In this document: piece by piece, positions 30,864 to 39,521 of the stretch | How the letters are laid out: every line of letters begins with the position of its first letter | Position numbering within the stretch: the stretch's first letter is position 1 | DNA from: an uncultured Acidobacteriia bacterium | GTDB taxonomy: Bacteria; Acidobacteriota; Terriglobia; Bryobacterales; Bryobacteraceae | DNA: 64,000 nt | Assembly: GCA_903900705.1 (NCBI GenBank) | Contig: CAIUOG010000110.1 | Coordinates: 1 to 64,000, forward strand | Reading direction: 5' to 3' | Made by a program: the position numbers and the translations under genes | Notes under the pieces: generated by a model | The model's database searches: none | Told to the model about the DNA's origin: nothing | Seen by the model: only the letters and a program-made list of their open reading frames with translations

Positions 30864-32276
30864 ATGCCCGAAACACCCCTCAACCGGCGAGCTTTTCTGG
30901 CTTCGACTCTCGCGTCCACAGGCGTCACCGCTCTGCCCGCGGAAGCGGCGCCGCCCGCCAAGCCAAATTTTCTGTTTCTGATCGCCGACGACCTGACGCA
31001 CAACGGCATCCGGGCTATGGGAAATGCGGAGGTCGAAACTCCGAACCTGGACCGGCTGATCGCGCGCGGCTGCGCCTTCACGCATTGCTTCCATCAGGGC
31101 GCGTGGCAGGGCGCGGTTTGTGTGGCCAGCCGGCAGATGCTGAACAGCGGCCTCACCGCGTTCCGCGCGCCGAAGCGGATGGAGCAGACGCCGCTATGGG
31201 GCGAGACGCTGGGGAAGGCGGGTTACCGGACCTCGATCGTGGGCAAATGGCATCTGAGCAAGCCTTCGCTGGAACGGAGCTTCCACGAACACGACAGCGT
31301 GTTTATGGGCGGGATGTTTGAATCGGGCCCATCCGCGTACAACCGGCCAGCCGAGGGGAATACCTGGACGCCGTGGGACACCGCTCTCGGGGGCCAGTGG
31401 CGACCCGTTGCGGGTGGCGGCACGCGGCATTCGGCGATGATCTGGGCGGACACGGCGGCGGAGCGAATCCGGCAGGCGACAAAACAGGACGAACCGTTCT
31501 TCCTCTACGTCGGCTTTACGTCACCGCATGATCCGCGCCAGGCGCCGAAGGAGTATGTGGACAAGTACCCGGCGGGCAAAGTGCGGGTTCCGGAAAACTA
31601 TGCGCCGCAACACCCCTTCGACCAGGGCGACGCCAGAGTTCGCGATGAACTGCTCGCGCCGTTTCCGCGCACCCGCGAAGCCGTGCGGGTACACCGGTCC
31701 GAGTACTACGCCCACATCACGTATCTGGACGCGCAGGTGGGACGTTTGCTGGATGCCCTGGAACAGTCGGGCAAGGCGGACAACACGTACGTCATCTTCA
31801 CCGCCGATCACGGCCTGGCGGTGGGGCAGCACGGGCTGCTGGGCAAGCAGAATCTGTACGACCACAGCACGCGGATGCCGTACATCGTGGCGGGTCCGGG
31901 CGTGCCGAAGGGCAGGCGCGTGGACGACCTGATGTACCAGCACAGTTCCTTCGCCACCACCTGCGAACTGGCGGGAGTTCCGACGCCGGGGACTGTGGAG
32001 TTCCCCAGCCTCATGAATCTGATTCGGGGCGCCGGCGCGCCGAAGCGCGAGAGCGTTTTCTGCTACTACCGCGACTTTCAGCGCTCCGTGCGGACCCTGG
32101 AACACAAGCTGATCGTCTACCCGCAGGCGAACCAGGTCCAGTTATTCGACCTGCGGAAGGATCCATGGGAGACGCGGAATCTGGCGGAGGAAAAGGGGTC
32201 GGCATCACTGCGGGCAAAGATGATGGAATTGCTGCGGGGGCATCAGAGGGAGTTGGGCGATTCGCTGGTGCTCTGA
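30864..32276 (+). CDS. Sulfatase 2 (exported), C-x-A-x-R type
   Basis: From ATG 30864 this is a 470-residue protein with an RR-type signal (LNRRAFLASTLASTGVTALP). Core motifs are NFLFLIADDLTHNG, the formylglycine site CVASRQMLNSG (C-x-A-x-R, with Ala in place of Pro) near residue 90, IVGKWHLSKPS and VIFTADHGLAVGQHG near 310. The Ala variant is tolerated in part of the family. It is divergent from sulfatase 1 and followed by an alpha/beta hydrolase and sulfatase 3. Confidence 0.86.
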   Translation: MPETPLNRRAFLASTLASTGVTALPAEAAPPAKPNFLFLIADDLTHNGIRAMGNAEVETPNLDRLIARGCAFTHCFHQGAWQGAVCVASRQMLNSGLTAFRAPKRMEQTPLWGETLGKAGYRTSIVGKWHLSKPSLERSFHEHDSVFMGGMFESGPSAYNRPAEGNTWTPWDTALGGQWRPVAGGGTRHSAMIWADTAAERIRQATKQDEPFFLYVGFTSPHDPRQAPKEYVDKYPAGKVRVPENYAPQHPFDQGDARVRDELLAPFPRTREAVRVHRSEYYAHITYLDAQVGRLLDALEQSGKADNTYVIFTADHGLAVGQHGLLGKQNLYDHSTRMPYIVAGPGVPKGRRVDDLMYQHSSFATTCELAGVPTPGTVEFPSLMNLIRGAGAPKRESVFCYYRDFQRSVRTLEHKLIVYPQANQVQLFDLRKDPWETRNLAEEKGSASLRAKMMELLRGHQRELGDSLVL

Positions 32277-32303
32277 ACTGATATGCTGGGCCGCAAGTCC
32301 GCC

Positions 32304-33131
32304 ATGCGAATTCGCCTTTTCACTCTTCTGCTCCGGGCGCTGCCGCTCTGCGCGCAACAGCCGGCACGCGAGATCCCTGTCTATCCGGGTGTCGCACCGG
32401 GCTCTGAGAACTGGACGTGGACCGAGCGACAGGTGACCACCGCGAACGGCATGCCGATGGCGCAGAACGTGGTGAGCCCGGTACTGCGGTATTATCCCGC
32501 GCCGGCGGCGAAACGGAATGGGTCCGTGATGATCGTCGCGCCAGGCGGCGGGTTTCGGAATCTGATGATGAGCTACGAGGGCGTTGACGTGGCACGGCGG
32601 ATGAACGAACTCGGCCTGGACGCGTTTGTGCTCAAGTACCGACTGACCTACACGGATACGAAGACCGGCGCGCAGCCGGTGAATCCGCAGGCGGGACAGA
32701 ACATTCGGGAACTGGCGGCGGCGGACGGTTTGCAGGCGGTGCGGGTGGCGCGCCGGATGGCGGCGGAGCTCGGCTACAAGGCTGACAGAATCGGCATGAT
32801 CGGCTACTCGGCGGGCGGCGCGGTGGCGCTGGCGGCGGTGGCGGGACCAGCGGATGCGCGACCCAACTTCGCCGCGGCCATCTATGCGGCGGATGCCGGG
32901 AAGATTCTGCCGCCGGACGGCGCGCCGCCGCTGTTCATCGCTGTCTCGGCGGATGACCAGGCCGTGGGCTACCAGGGCTCGCTCGATCTTTTCAGCGCGT
33001 GGCGGAAGGCGAATATCCCGGTGGAACTGCATGTCTTTCAGACCGGACGGCACGGGTTTGTGAACAAGGGCGGCGGCGCGGATCATTATCTGGATCGCCT
33101 CGAAGAGTGGCTGAAGGTGAATGGATTTTGA
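32304..33131 (+). CDS. Secreted alpha/beta hydrolase (esterase-like)
   Basis: This 275-residue protein has a short signal (MRIRLFTLLLRALPLCAQQ). The alpha/beta hydrolase motifs are IVAPGGGFRNL (oxyanion-hole HGGG-like block, here PGGG) and IGYSAGGAVAL near residue 165 (nucleophile Ser), with ADD and RHGF supplying Asp and His. It resembles acetyl-ester hydrolases (BD-FAE / Axe-like). TGA-TATGCT (32279-32287) is a possible promoter 16 bases before ATG 32304. An upstream ATG at 32283 overlaps it. It is likely in the sulfatase group and may deacylate the glycan. Confidence 0.82.
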   Translation: MRIRLFTLLLRALPLCAQQPAREIPVYPGVAPGSENWTWTERQVTTANGMPMAQNVVSPVLRYYPAPAAKRNGSVMIVAPGGGFRNLMMSYEGVDVARRMNELGLDAFVLKYRLTYTDTKTGAQPVNPQAGQNIRELAAADGLQAVRVARRMAAELGYKADRIGMIGYSAGGAVALAAVAGPADARPNFAAAIYAADAGKILPPDGAPPLFIAVSADDQAVGYQGSLDLFSAWRKANIPVELHVFQTGRHGFVNKGGGADHYLDRLEEWLKVNGF

Positions 33132-33138
33132 GCAGCGT

Positions 33139-34644
33139 ATGCCGATAACGAGAAAGCAGTTTCTGACGACCGGCTCGGTCGCCGCTGCGGCGCTGCCCTT
33201 CGCCGCCGGTTCCGGCGCCCAGACAACGCCGTCGCGCCGCCCCAAAAACGTACTGTTCCTGATGACCGATCAGCACAAGCCGGACTGTCTGGCGGTGGAA
33301 GGCGACAAGGTGGCGCGGACGCCGAACATCGATGGCTTCGCGAGGACGGCGATGCGGTTCAGCAGCGCTTATTGCACGAACCCGGTGTGCACGCCCTCGC
33401 GCGCTTCCATCCTTACGGGCTTGCACACGCATCACCACCGCACCTGGAACAACTCGACGCCCTGGCCGTTCGAGCATAAGACGCTGGCGCACGCCTTCAC
33501 ACGGGCGGGATACATGTCCGCGCTGATCGGCAAGATGCATTTCGTGGACGCGCAGACGCATGGCTTCGATTACCGACTGGACTTCAATGACTGGTGGCAG
33601 CAGATCGGTCCGGAAACCAAGCTCTACGCGGAAGAACTCGGCCGGGCCAACTCGGGTTCCGGACTGCCGCAGATCGACGATCTGTGGCGCGATTTCGGCG
33701 ATCCCTGGAAGGGCGTGCGGGAACTCGACGGTCGCAAAGGCTCGGTGCATACCGGCCGGGCCTCGAAGATTCCGGAAGAGCACCATTTCGAGAACTTCGT
33801 GGCGCGGGAATCCATTCGTTTCCTGAAGAATCACGGGAAGGAGCAGCCCTTCTTTCTGATCAGCTCCATGCTGAAACCGCATGACCCGTTCATGCCCGGC
33901 AAGCGCTTCGCCGATATGTTCCGCCCCGAAGACATGCAACTGCCGGAGACGCTGGGCAAGGTGGATCTGAACACCATCCCGCGGCGGGTACGGAACGCCA
34001 TCGCGACCAATCCGCCCTGCCCGGAATTGCTGGATCCGGTGGCGGCGAAGATCCATCTCGCCATGTATTATGCGAATCTTGCGCATGCGGATGACGCCGT
34101 GGGGCAGATCCTGCGGGCGCTGAAGGACCTGGGTCTGGAGCAGGATACGATTGTGATCTACGCGTCCGACCACGGCGAAATGCTGGGTGAGCACGGCCTG
34201 TGGCAGAAGTTTCAGTTTTACGATCCCAGTTGCGGCGTACCCCTGATGTTCCGCGTGCCGGGCATGACGGAAGCGGGCGGACGATGCGAGACGCCGGTCA
34301 GCCTGGTGGATCTGATGCCGACCCTGTGCGACCTCTGCGGGCTGACGCCGCCGGGCAGGTACGACGGGACCAGCCTCACCGACCGCATCCGGCAACCGAA
34401 GCTGCGGAAGAACACAAACGTCTACGCGGAGTTCGATCTGCAGACGCCCAACGCCAAATACATGCTGCGCTCCGGGGATTACAAATACTCCTATTGGGTG
34501 AACGACATGCCGGAACTCTACAATCTGCGCGACGATCCGAAGGAGATGCGCAATCTTGCAATTTTTCCGGAACACAAAGGCCGCGTGGCCGAACTGCATG
34601 CCCGGCTACTCGACTGGCACCGGCCAGCGGAGATGAAGGCGTGA
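33139..34644 (+). CDS. Sulfatase 3 (exported)
   Basis: The protein has about 501 residues with a Tat-like signal (ITRKQFLTTGSVAAAALPFA). Core motifs are NVLFLMTDQHKPDCL, the formylglycine site CTPSRASILTG (C-x-P-x-R) near residue 80, LIGKMHFVD near 125 and VIYASDHGEMLGEHG near 335. It resembles choline-sulfatase/arylsulfatase types (DQHKPD block), but substrate is not assigned. ATG 33121 inside the preceding gene is an alternative start. It ends just before a strong terminator shared with the convergent TonB-dependent receptor gene. Confidence 0.88.
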   Translation: MPITRKQFLTTGSVAAAALPFAAGSGAQTTPSRRPKNVLFLMTDQHKPDCLAVEGDKVARTPNIDGFARTAMRFSSAYCTNPVCTPSRASILTGLHTHHHRTWNNSTPWPFEHKTLAHAFTRAGYMSALIGKMHFVDAQTHGFDYRLDFNDWWQQIGPETKLYAEELGRANSGSGLPQIDDLWRDFGDPWKGVRELDGRKGSVHTGRASKIPEEHHFENFVARESIRFLKNHGKEQPFFLISSMLKPHDPFMPGKRFADMFRPEDMQLPETLGKVDLNTIPRRVRNAIATNPPCPELLDPVAAKIHLAMYYANLAHADDAVGQILRALKDLGLEQDTIVIYASDHGEMLGEHGLWQKFQFYDPSCGVPLMFRVPGMTEAGGRCETPVSLVDLMPTLCDLCGLTPPGRYDGTSLTDRIRQPKLRKNTNVYAEFDLQTPNAKYMLRSGDYKYSYWVNDMPELYNLRDDPKEMRNLAIFPEHKGRVAELHARLLDWHRPAEMKA

Positions 34645-34646
34645 AT

Positions 34647-34680
34647 AAAAAAGGGACTGGCCGAAGCCAGTCCCTTTTTT
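34647..34680. terminator. Bidirectional intrinsic terminator
   Basis: GGGACTGGC (34653-34661), a CGAA tetraloop and GCCAGTCCC (34666-34674) form a perfect 9-bp stem flanked by A6 and T6 runs. It terminates both sulfatase 3 and the convergent receptor gene. Confidence 0.9.
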
Positions 34681-34697
34681 GTTGCAGTGGGTTTTGA

Positions 34698-37274
34698 TTA
34701 GCGGCGCGGAGCGTAGCCGCCCGTGATGGTGAGTGAGAAACTGCGGCCGGGCAGCAGGTTCAGCTGATCGGACGGGCTCTGCACATACGGCGTGGTCAGC
34801 GTGGCCGCGGTGCCGGGAGTGACTCCGACCAGCGAGTGGCTGTTCGCCAGGTTGTTAATCGCCAACTGGATTTTGGTGCCGCGGAAGTGGTTCGCATTCT
34901 TAACCGTGTAGTTCATGAACACGTTCGCAAGGCCCCAGGGAGCAATCGTAACGGCTTCGTTGACCGGCACCGGCAGGCTGATCCCGTTGATCTTCTGGCT
35001 GATGCTGCCGTTGTCGTTGTAATACTGGCCCACGCGCTTGTAAGTGAAGCCCATGTCGAAGTTGCGGTGCTGCCAGAGGACGTTGAGGCCTTCCACGTTG
35101 CTCGGCGTGTTCGGTACCCATTTGCCGCCGTTCAGGTAGTTCGGGCCGGTCTGGTACTTCGCCGAACCCAGGGTCAGGTTGGCGTAGACGCTGAAACCAT
35201 AAGCGAGAGCGTAGTGGCCTTCCGCTTCAAAGCCCTTGGTGTTGGAGGGCCCGGTGGCGACGAAAACCGGTTCGTTGGTTGCGGGGTCCGTATAAGAGCT
35301 GTAGCCATTCTGGAAGTGGACGTAGTAGACGTCCGTATCGAGCGTGAAGCGATTCAGCTTCAGAACCGAGCCGGCCTGATAGGTCTTGGCGAGAGTCGGC
35401 CTGGGCGGCGTGAGAACGTTGCCGCCGGTAACGTCAAACACGTTGCTGGGGGGAATCACGCTGCCTTCGGCGAACTGGCCATAGACAGACCACTGACGCC
35501 AGGCGCGATAGCGCGCGGTCAGGGTGGGAAGCCAGTTGTTGTAGTTGATGGTATGGCTCACGAAAGCCGCGCCACCCACACACTGCGGCGCACCGGCCCA
35601 GATGCCGGCGGTCGACGGATAGGTGGTGAGGGCGCCGCCGAGGCAGCCCACCGTTTTGGCATCCTGATACTGATTGAGCGACATGTTGTAATCCGCGGAC
35701 TTGATGCCCGCCGTTACCACCAGGCGCGGCGCGGCGAGCCACTCAAATTCGGCGAACGGCTGGAACGACTGCGTAATGAATTTTTCGTGGAAGTTGCCGA
35801 AAGGCTGATCCACCTGCGTCAGGATGTTCGAAGGAATCTGATAGCGATCCGTGTAGGCCCAGTCATACCAGCCACCGCCGCGGAGCGTGCCCCATTTCGT
35901 TTCCTTGCTCAGGATCACGGTGTCACCGGCGTGCCGATAGCCGTTCAGCTTATCGACGCCACTCGGCTTGGCCGAGGTCAGGTTGACGGTGGAACCGTTC
36001 TGATAGAACTGCTTATTCCAGTAACGGGTGGTGTACGCCTTGGTTTCGAATTTCCAGCCGTCACCGAGGTCGGAACTGAAGCCGGCGTATTCGAAATCGG
36101 TCTGTACGTGATAGAGGTTGTAGCCGTAGTAGTTGGGATCGGGCGTGCCGTTTGGCAACAGGGGCGTGTTGGTCTGCAGGAAGTTGTCCCCAAACTGAGC
36201 AATATTCGCGCGCGTCGCGGTAGTGGTGTTGGGAGTGTTGTTCCAGATATCGACCACGCCGCCGTAGAGACTCAGGCTGGTGCGATCGGAGAAGCGGTGC
36301 TGAAACTTGCCGTAACCGGCGTCGCGCTGCTGGTTGTTGAAGGTCTGGTAACCATCCGAGGTCATCGCATTGATGTTGAACAGAACCGCGTCCTGTTTTT
36401 TGCGGCCCAGCAGACCGGACTCGAAGTCAATCGAGTACAGCTTGGTATTGAACGAACCGAGGGTGAAAGTACCACGAATATCGGGATCCGCCTGCAGTTC
36501 CGGCGAGCGCATGTTGATGGAGCCGCCGAAATTTGTGGGCCCGAAGTTGGACGCCTGACCAGGGCTGCGATCAAATTCCGTGGAACTGATCCACTGGCGG
36601 GGGAAACTGGCCCAGGAGTGGTGCGTGGGGCTGTTGGTGTCTTCGAACGGGATGCCGTCGAACGTCAGAGTGTACTGACCATCGGAAAAGCCGCGGAAGA
36701 ACGACTTGCCCTGGCCGAGACCGATGCCGTTCGGATTGGTGCTGAACGCGCCGGGCGCCTGCTGAATCACTTCGGCAAAGTCGGCCACGGGAGCCATGAA
36801 GTTGGTGATCACGGCATTGGTAATTTCTGTCTTCGCGGAGGTGGTGTCGAGCGTGTTCCCCATGGGCGCGGTGTCAGCCGCGAGAACAATCGTTTCCTGC
36901 ACCGTGACGGACTGAGAAATCGCGTCGACGTTCATGGTGATGGAAATATCCACCGCACCGCTCGCCGGGACAACAACGCCGCGGCGCTGATTCAGCGCAA
37001 AACCCGGCGCGCTCGCTTCCAGCGTGTAGGTTCCCGCCGAGAGATTGCCAACCGAGAAGTGCCCGGTGGAATCAGACGTCGCGTTGCCGCTTGCGGAACC
37101 GCCTTCAGCCTTCACCGTCACGCCGGCGCCCGGAATGGACTTGCCGACCTGATCGATAATCACGCCGGTCACAGAGCCGCCGTTCTGAGCGGACAGAGGG
37201 GTGAGTCCGGCCGCGCAGAAAAGCGCCAGTACCGCGGCCGGCATAAACCCGCGCAGCTTCGAAGTTTGCTTCAT
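34698..37274 (-). CDS. TonB-dependent receptor with N-terminal carboxypeptidase-regulatory-like domain
   Basis: This 858-residue outer-membrane protein has a signal peptide (ending near residue 29), a regulatory-like beta domain (about 30-115, VTGVIIDQVGKSIPGAGVTV) and a plug domain (about 130-270, with GLGQGKSFFRGF and FDGIPFEDT). A beta-barrel follows, ending SLTITGG then YAPRR rather than a terminal aromatic. This architecture is that of acidobacterial and SusC-like importers. Being next to sulfatases and a beta-helix protein, it probably imports oligosaccharides, but siderophore uptake is not excluded. AAAGGAA precedes ATG. Confidence 0.88.
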   Translation of the reverse strand: MKQTSKLRGFMPAAVLALFCAAGLTPLSAQNGGSVTGVIIDQVGKSIPGAGVTVKAEGGSASGNATSDSTGHFSVGNLSAGTYTLEASAPGFALNQRRGVVVPASGAVDISITMNVDAISQSVTVQETIVLAADTAPMGNTLDTTSAKTEITNAVITNFMAPVADFAEVIQQAPGAFSTNPNGIGLGQGKSFFRGFSDGQYTLTFDGIPFEDTNSPTHHSWASFPRQWISSTEFDRSPGQASNFGPTNFGGSINMRSPELQADPDIRGTFTLGSFNTKLYSIDFESGLLGRKKQDAVLFNINAMTSDGYQTFNNQQRDAGYGKFQHRFSDRTSLSLYGGVVDIWNNTPNTTTATRANIAQFGDNFLQTNTPLLPNGTPDPNYYGYNLYHVQTDFEYAGFSSDLGDGWKFETKAYTTRYWNKQFYQNGSTVNLTSAKPSGVDKLNGYRHAGDTVILSKETKWGTLRGGGWYDWAYTDRYQIPSNILTQVDQPFGNFHEKFITQSFQPFAEFEWLAAPRLVVTAGIKSADYNMSLNQYQDAKTVGCLGGALTTYPSTAGIWAGAPQCVGGAAFVSHTINYNNWLPTLTARYRAWRQWSVYGQFAEGSVIPPSNVFDVTGGNVLTPPRPTLAKTYQAGSVLKLNRFTLDTDVYYVHFQNGYSSYTDPATNEPVFVATGPSNTKGFEAEGHYALAYGFSVYANLTLGSAKYQTGPNYLNGGKWVPNTPSNVEGLNVLWQHRNFDMGFTYKRVGQYYNDNGSISQKINGISLPVPVNEAVTIAPWGLANVFMNYTVKNANHFRGTKIQLAINNLANSHSLVGVTPGTAATLTTPYVQSPSDQLNLLPGRSFSLTITGGYAPRR

Positions 37275-37354
37275 TCGGAAATTCCTTTAATTTTTAAGAG
37301 AAATGCTGAAATGCTGTCGGGTCGAAAGCTCCCGAAGGGCGCGAGTTCGCCACC

Positions 37355-37370
37355 GCAACGAAATCGTAAC
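37355..37370. repeat. GCAAC-N6-GTAAC, operator-like site A
   Basis: GCAAC (37355-37359), six bases, GTAAC (37366-37370). It resembles site B in the same interval. The 37275-37545 gap holds the receptor's promoter region, which I cannot place confidently. Confidence 0.3.
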
Positions 37371-37497
37371 GAAACCGAAACACTAAAGACTATGAAAGAC
37401 CTGGGCTGTGACCGCTGCTGCATTTTGGGCGAACGATTCCGCCTGATCACACGAGCCCGACCGAGACTAACGCTAGTAGTGAATGTAGCAGCGCAGA

Positions 37498-37513
37498 GTT
37501 ACAAACAAGTAAC
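37498..37513. repeat. GTTAC-N6-GTAAC, operator-like site B
   Basis: A perfect 5-bp-arm inverted repeat with a six-base centre, about 225 bases upstream of the receptor start and just downstream of the beta-helix gene stop. It may be a regulator site. Confidence 0.35.
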
Positions 37514-37545
37514 AGAAGTGTGAGAGAACGAAGAAGCGGAGAGCC

Positions 37546-39495
37546 TTATCGGTAAAAGGGTTTCCAGGTAATCCAGCGGGGCCCGTATTTCGGTTCCGGA
37601 ACGCCGATTTCCAATGCGCCGAGGTCGGGCGCGCTGCCCGTGAAGGAATCGTTGATGGTCGGAATGCGCATCCCTCTGTCGACGGCGGCGCTGCCGGGAC
37701 GGAGTTCGAAATCGAGGTCCATCGAGTGATAGACCTTGTGGCGGTTCTTCCAGTCCGGTGGAGCGAGGTTCCGGAAGATGTCGTAATCGAGCTCAATGCC
37801 GTGGGCTTCCTGTCCGGTGGCCGCCTGAAAAGCAGCAAGAGTCGGGAAGGTCTTCCAGTCGGTGCCCTTGGCCGCATACGCGGTCTGGCCCGGTGCGGGC
37901 GCAAGCCAGGTGTACTGAGCTTTCACGCCGCGGTTGGGACGATAGCCATTGTAATCCGAACTGTAAGCCTGCGTGGCGTTCGCCCAGGCCATGATGCCGC
38001 GGTCCGGCATATCGCGACCGAGGAACAGATTGTTCAGGAAGTGGGCGTTGGAGTAGGGGTCTTTCACCACCTGTTCCCCAATGATGGTGTTGTGCCAGAC
38101 AAACATCCCGGCGGGTTTGGCGGAGAACTTGAACGACACGCCGGTGGGCACGTTATACAGGATGTTCCGGTAGAAGTAGACAGGCCCGCCGAAGACAGGC
38201 TGCGCGCTGTAGCCGCCCTGCGCCGCGTTAATGCCCTTGTTCTGAAAAACGCGGATGTTATGAACACCACCATCGGTCTCCATAATGTCGTCATTCGACA
38301 TGTGGGTCTCGTTGTTGTAAATGTCGATTGAATTCGCCTGCCGCTCCGGATCTTTTTCCGGAGTGCCGTAGGTGGAAATTCCGAGCGCATCGTGAAAATA
38401 GGCGATGGCGTTGTGCGCGATGACGTGGCCGGGTCCGTACACCTTGATGGCGTAGTAACTGGTGAGCAGGTGCGAACCGTAAGGGCCGGCGCTGGGCCAG
38501 CGCGGACCGGTCCAGCCGACCACGCGAAAGCGGTCATCGCGTCCCAGAAACAGATTGTCGGCGATATAGAAATCGCTGGAGCCCGCGTATTCCGTCCAGA
38601 TGCCGAAGCCGATATTTTCAAAGCGGCAGTTCTTCACGGTGAGCGCGACGGCGCCCGCCACTTCCTTCTCGCCCGCGAAAAACACCACGTCGGTATTGCG
38701 GAACGTGAGGTCCATGAAAATGTTGTGCGCCGACCCCATGACGTCAAACAGACGATAGTTCCCGCCACCATCAAAAATCACTTCGCCGTCACCGGCGGAG
38801 CGGATGGTGATCGGCTTTTCGCGAGTGCCCTTCAGCGTGAGCAGATTGGTACCGTCAAACGGCGTGGCGAGGGGGTCCACATAGTTCAGCTTTTCCGGCC
38901 GATAAAGACCGGCATGCATCAGAATCGTGTCGCCCGGTTGCGCGCGACGCTCCCACACCACGTTCCAGTCGCCCAGTCCGGCGCCGTAATAGGCCTCCAG
39001 CAGGCTACTGAAGCTGGGTTCCTCGCGTTTGCCGGTGTAGTCCGGCGGATAAACGTGACGGACCTGCCCGCCGGCATAGGGCTGCGGCTCCGTGCGGGTC
39101 CGGACCTTCACGGTCTTCGTGGTTTCGCCGCTCACGCCATCGACGTCGGACAGGCGGAAGCGGCATTCGTACTCGACGCCAGGCTGCAGGTTCAGAATGC
39201 TTCCCGCGAACATATCGGGCACCGTGTAGTTGAGGCCTTCGCGTTCGCGGAAGACGCGTTCGCCGCCAATGCGTTCGAGGGGCAGAGCCGCGCGCCACGC
39301 CGTCTCGCCCACCGCGCGGAACTCCACCGCGACGTTCGCGTTGCGGTTGGCATCGCCCGTGATCTCCCATTCGAAACCAAGGTTCAGCAGCGTGGGGTGC
39401 TCCACAATGAAGCGGCCGGCGGTGGTCCTGTTCTCCTGCGCGGAAATCAGCAGGGCGCTGCAGATGCAGAGGAGCAGAGGGCGGACGATAGGCAT
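37546..39495 (-). CDS. Secreted right-handed parallel beta-helix protein
   Basis: This 649-residue protein starts at ATG 39495 with a signal peptide (PIVRPLLLCICSALLISAQ). Residues 25-125 form a fibronectin-like domain. From about 170 there are repeated beta-helix turns (AHNIFMDLTFRNTDVVFF; LTVKNCRFENIGFGIW; NSIDIYNNETHMSNDDIME), and a C-terminal cap ends PDLGALEIG. Similar folds include polysaccharide lyases (PL6-like) and structural surface proteins. No lyase-specific catalytic Lys/Arg set could be verified. It lies upstream of the receptor on the same strand. TATTAT ends 9 bases before ATG. Confidence 0.8.
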   Translation of the reverse strand: MPIVRPLLLCICSALLISAQENRTTAGRFIVEHPTLLNLGFEWEITGDANRNANVAVEFRAVGETAWRAALPLERIGGERVFREREGLNYTVPDMFAGSILNLQPGVEYECRFRLSDVDGVSGETTKTVKVRTRTEPQPYAGGQVRHVYPPDYTGKREEPSFSSLLEAYYGAGLGDWNVVWERRAQPGDTILMHAGLYRPEKLNYVDPLATPFDGTNLLTLKGTREKPITIRSAGDGEVIFDGGGNYRLFDVMGSAHNIFMDLTFRNTDVVFFAGEKEVAGAVALTVKNCRFENIGFGIWTEYAGSSDFYIADNLFLGRDDRFRVVGWTGPRWPSAGPYGSHLLTSYYAIKVYGPGHVIAHNAIAYFHDALGISTYGTPEKDPERQANSIDIYNNETHMSNDDIMETDGGVHNIRVFQNKGINAAQGGYSAQPVFGGPVYFYRNILYNVPTGVSFKFSAKPAGMFVWHNTIIGEQVVKDPYSNAHFLNNLFLGRDMPDRGIMAWANATQAYSSDYNGYRPNRGVKAQYTWLAPAPGQTAYAAKGTDWKTFPTLAAFQAATGQEAHGIELDYDIFRNLAPPDWKNRHKVYHSMDLDFELRPGSAAVDRGMRIPTINDSFTGSAPDLGALEIGVPEPKYGPRWITWKPFYR

Positions 39496-39504
39496 GGCGT
39501 TTTG

Positions 39505-39510
39505 ATAATA
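39505..39510 (-). promoter_or_regulatory. -10 box of the beta-helix gene
   Basis: TATTAT on the minus strand, nine bases before ATG 39495, inside the end of the copper ATPase gene. Confidence 0.4.
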
Positions 39511-39521
39511 CCGAATCCGGC

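Noticed and set aside
34836-37523. An 895-residue forward frame opposite the TonB-dependent receptor
   Set aside because: No domain, no ribosome site, and it is antisense to a well-supported gene.
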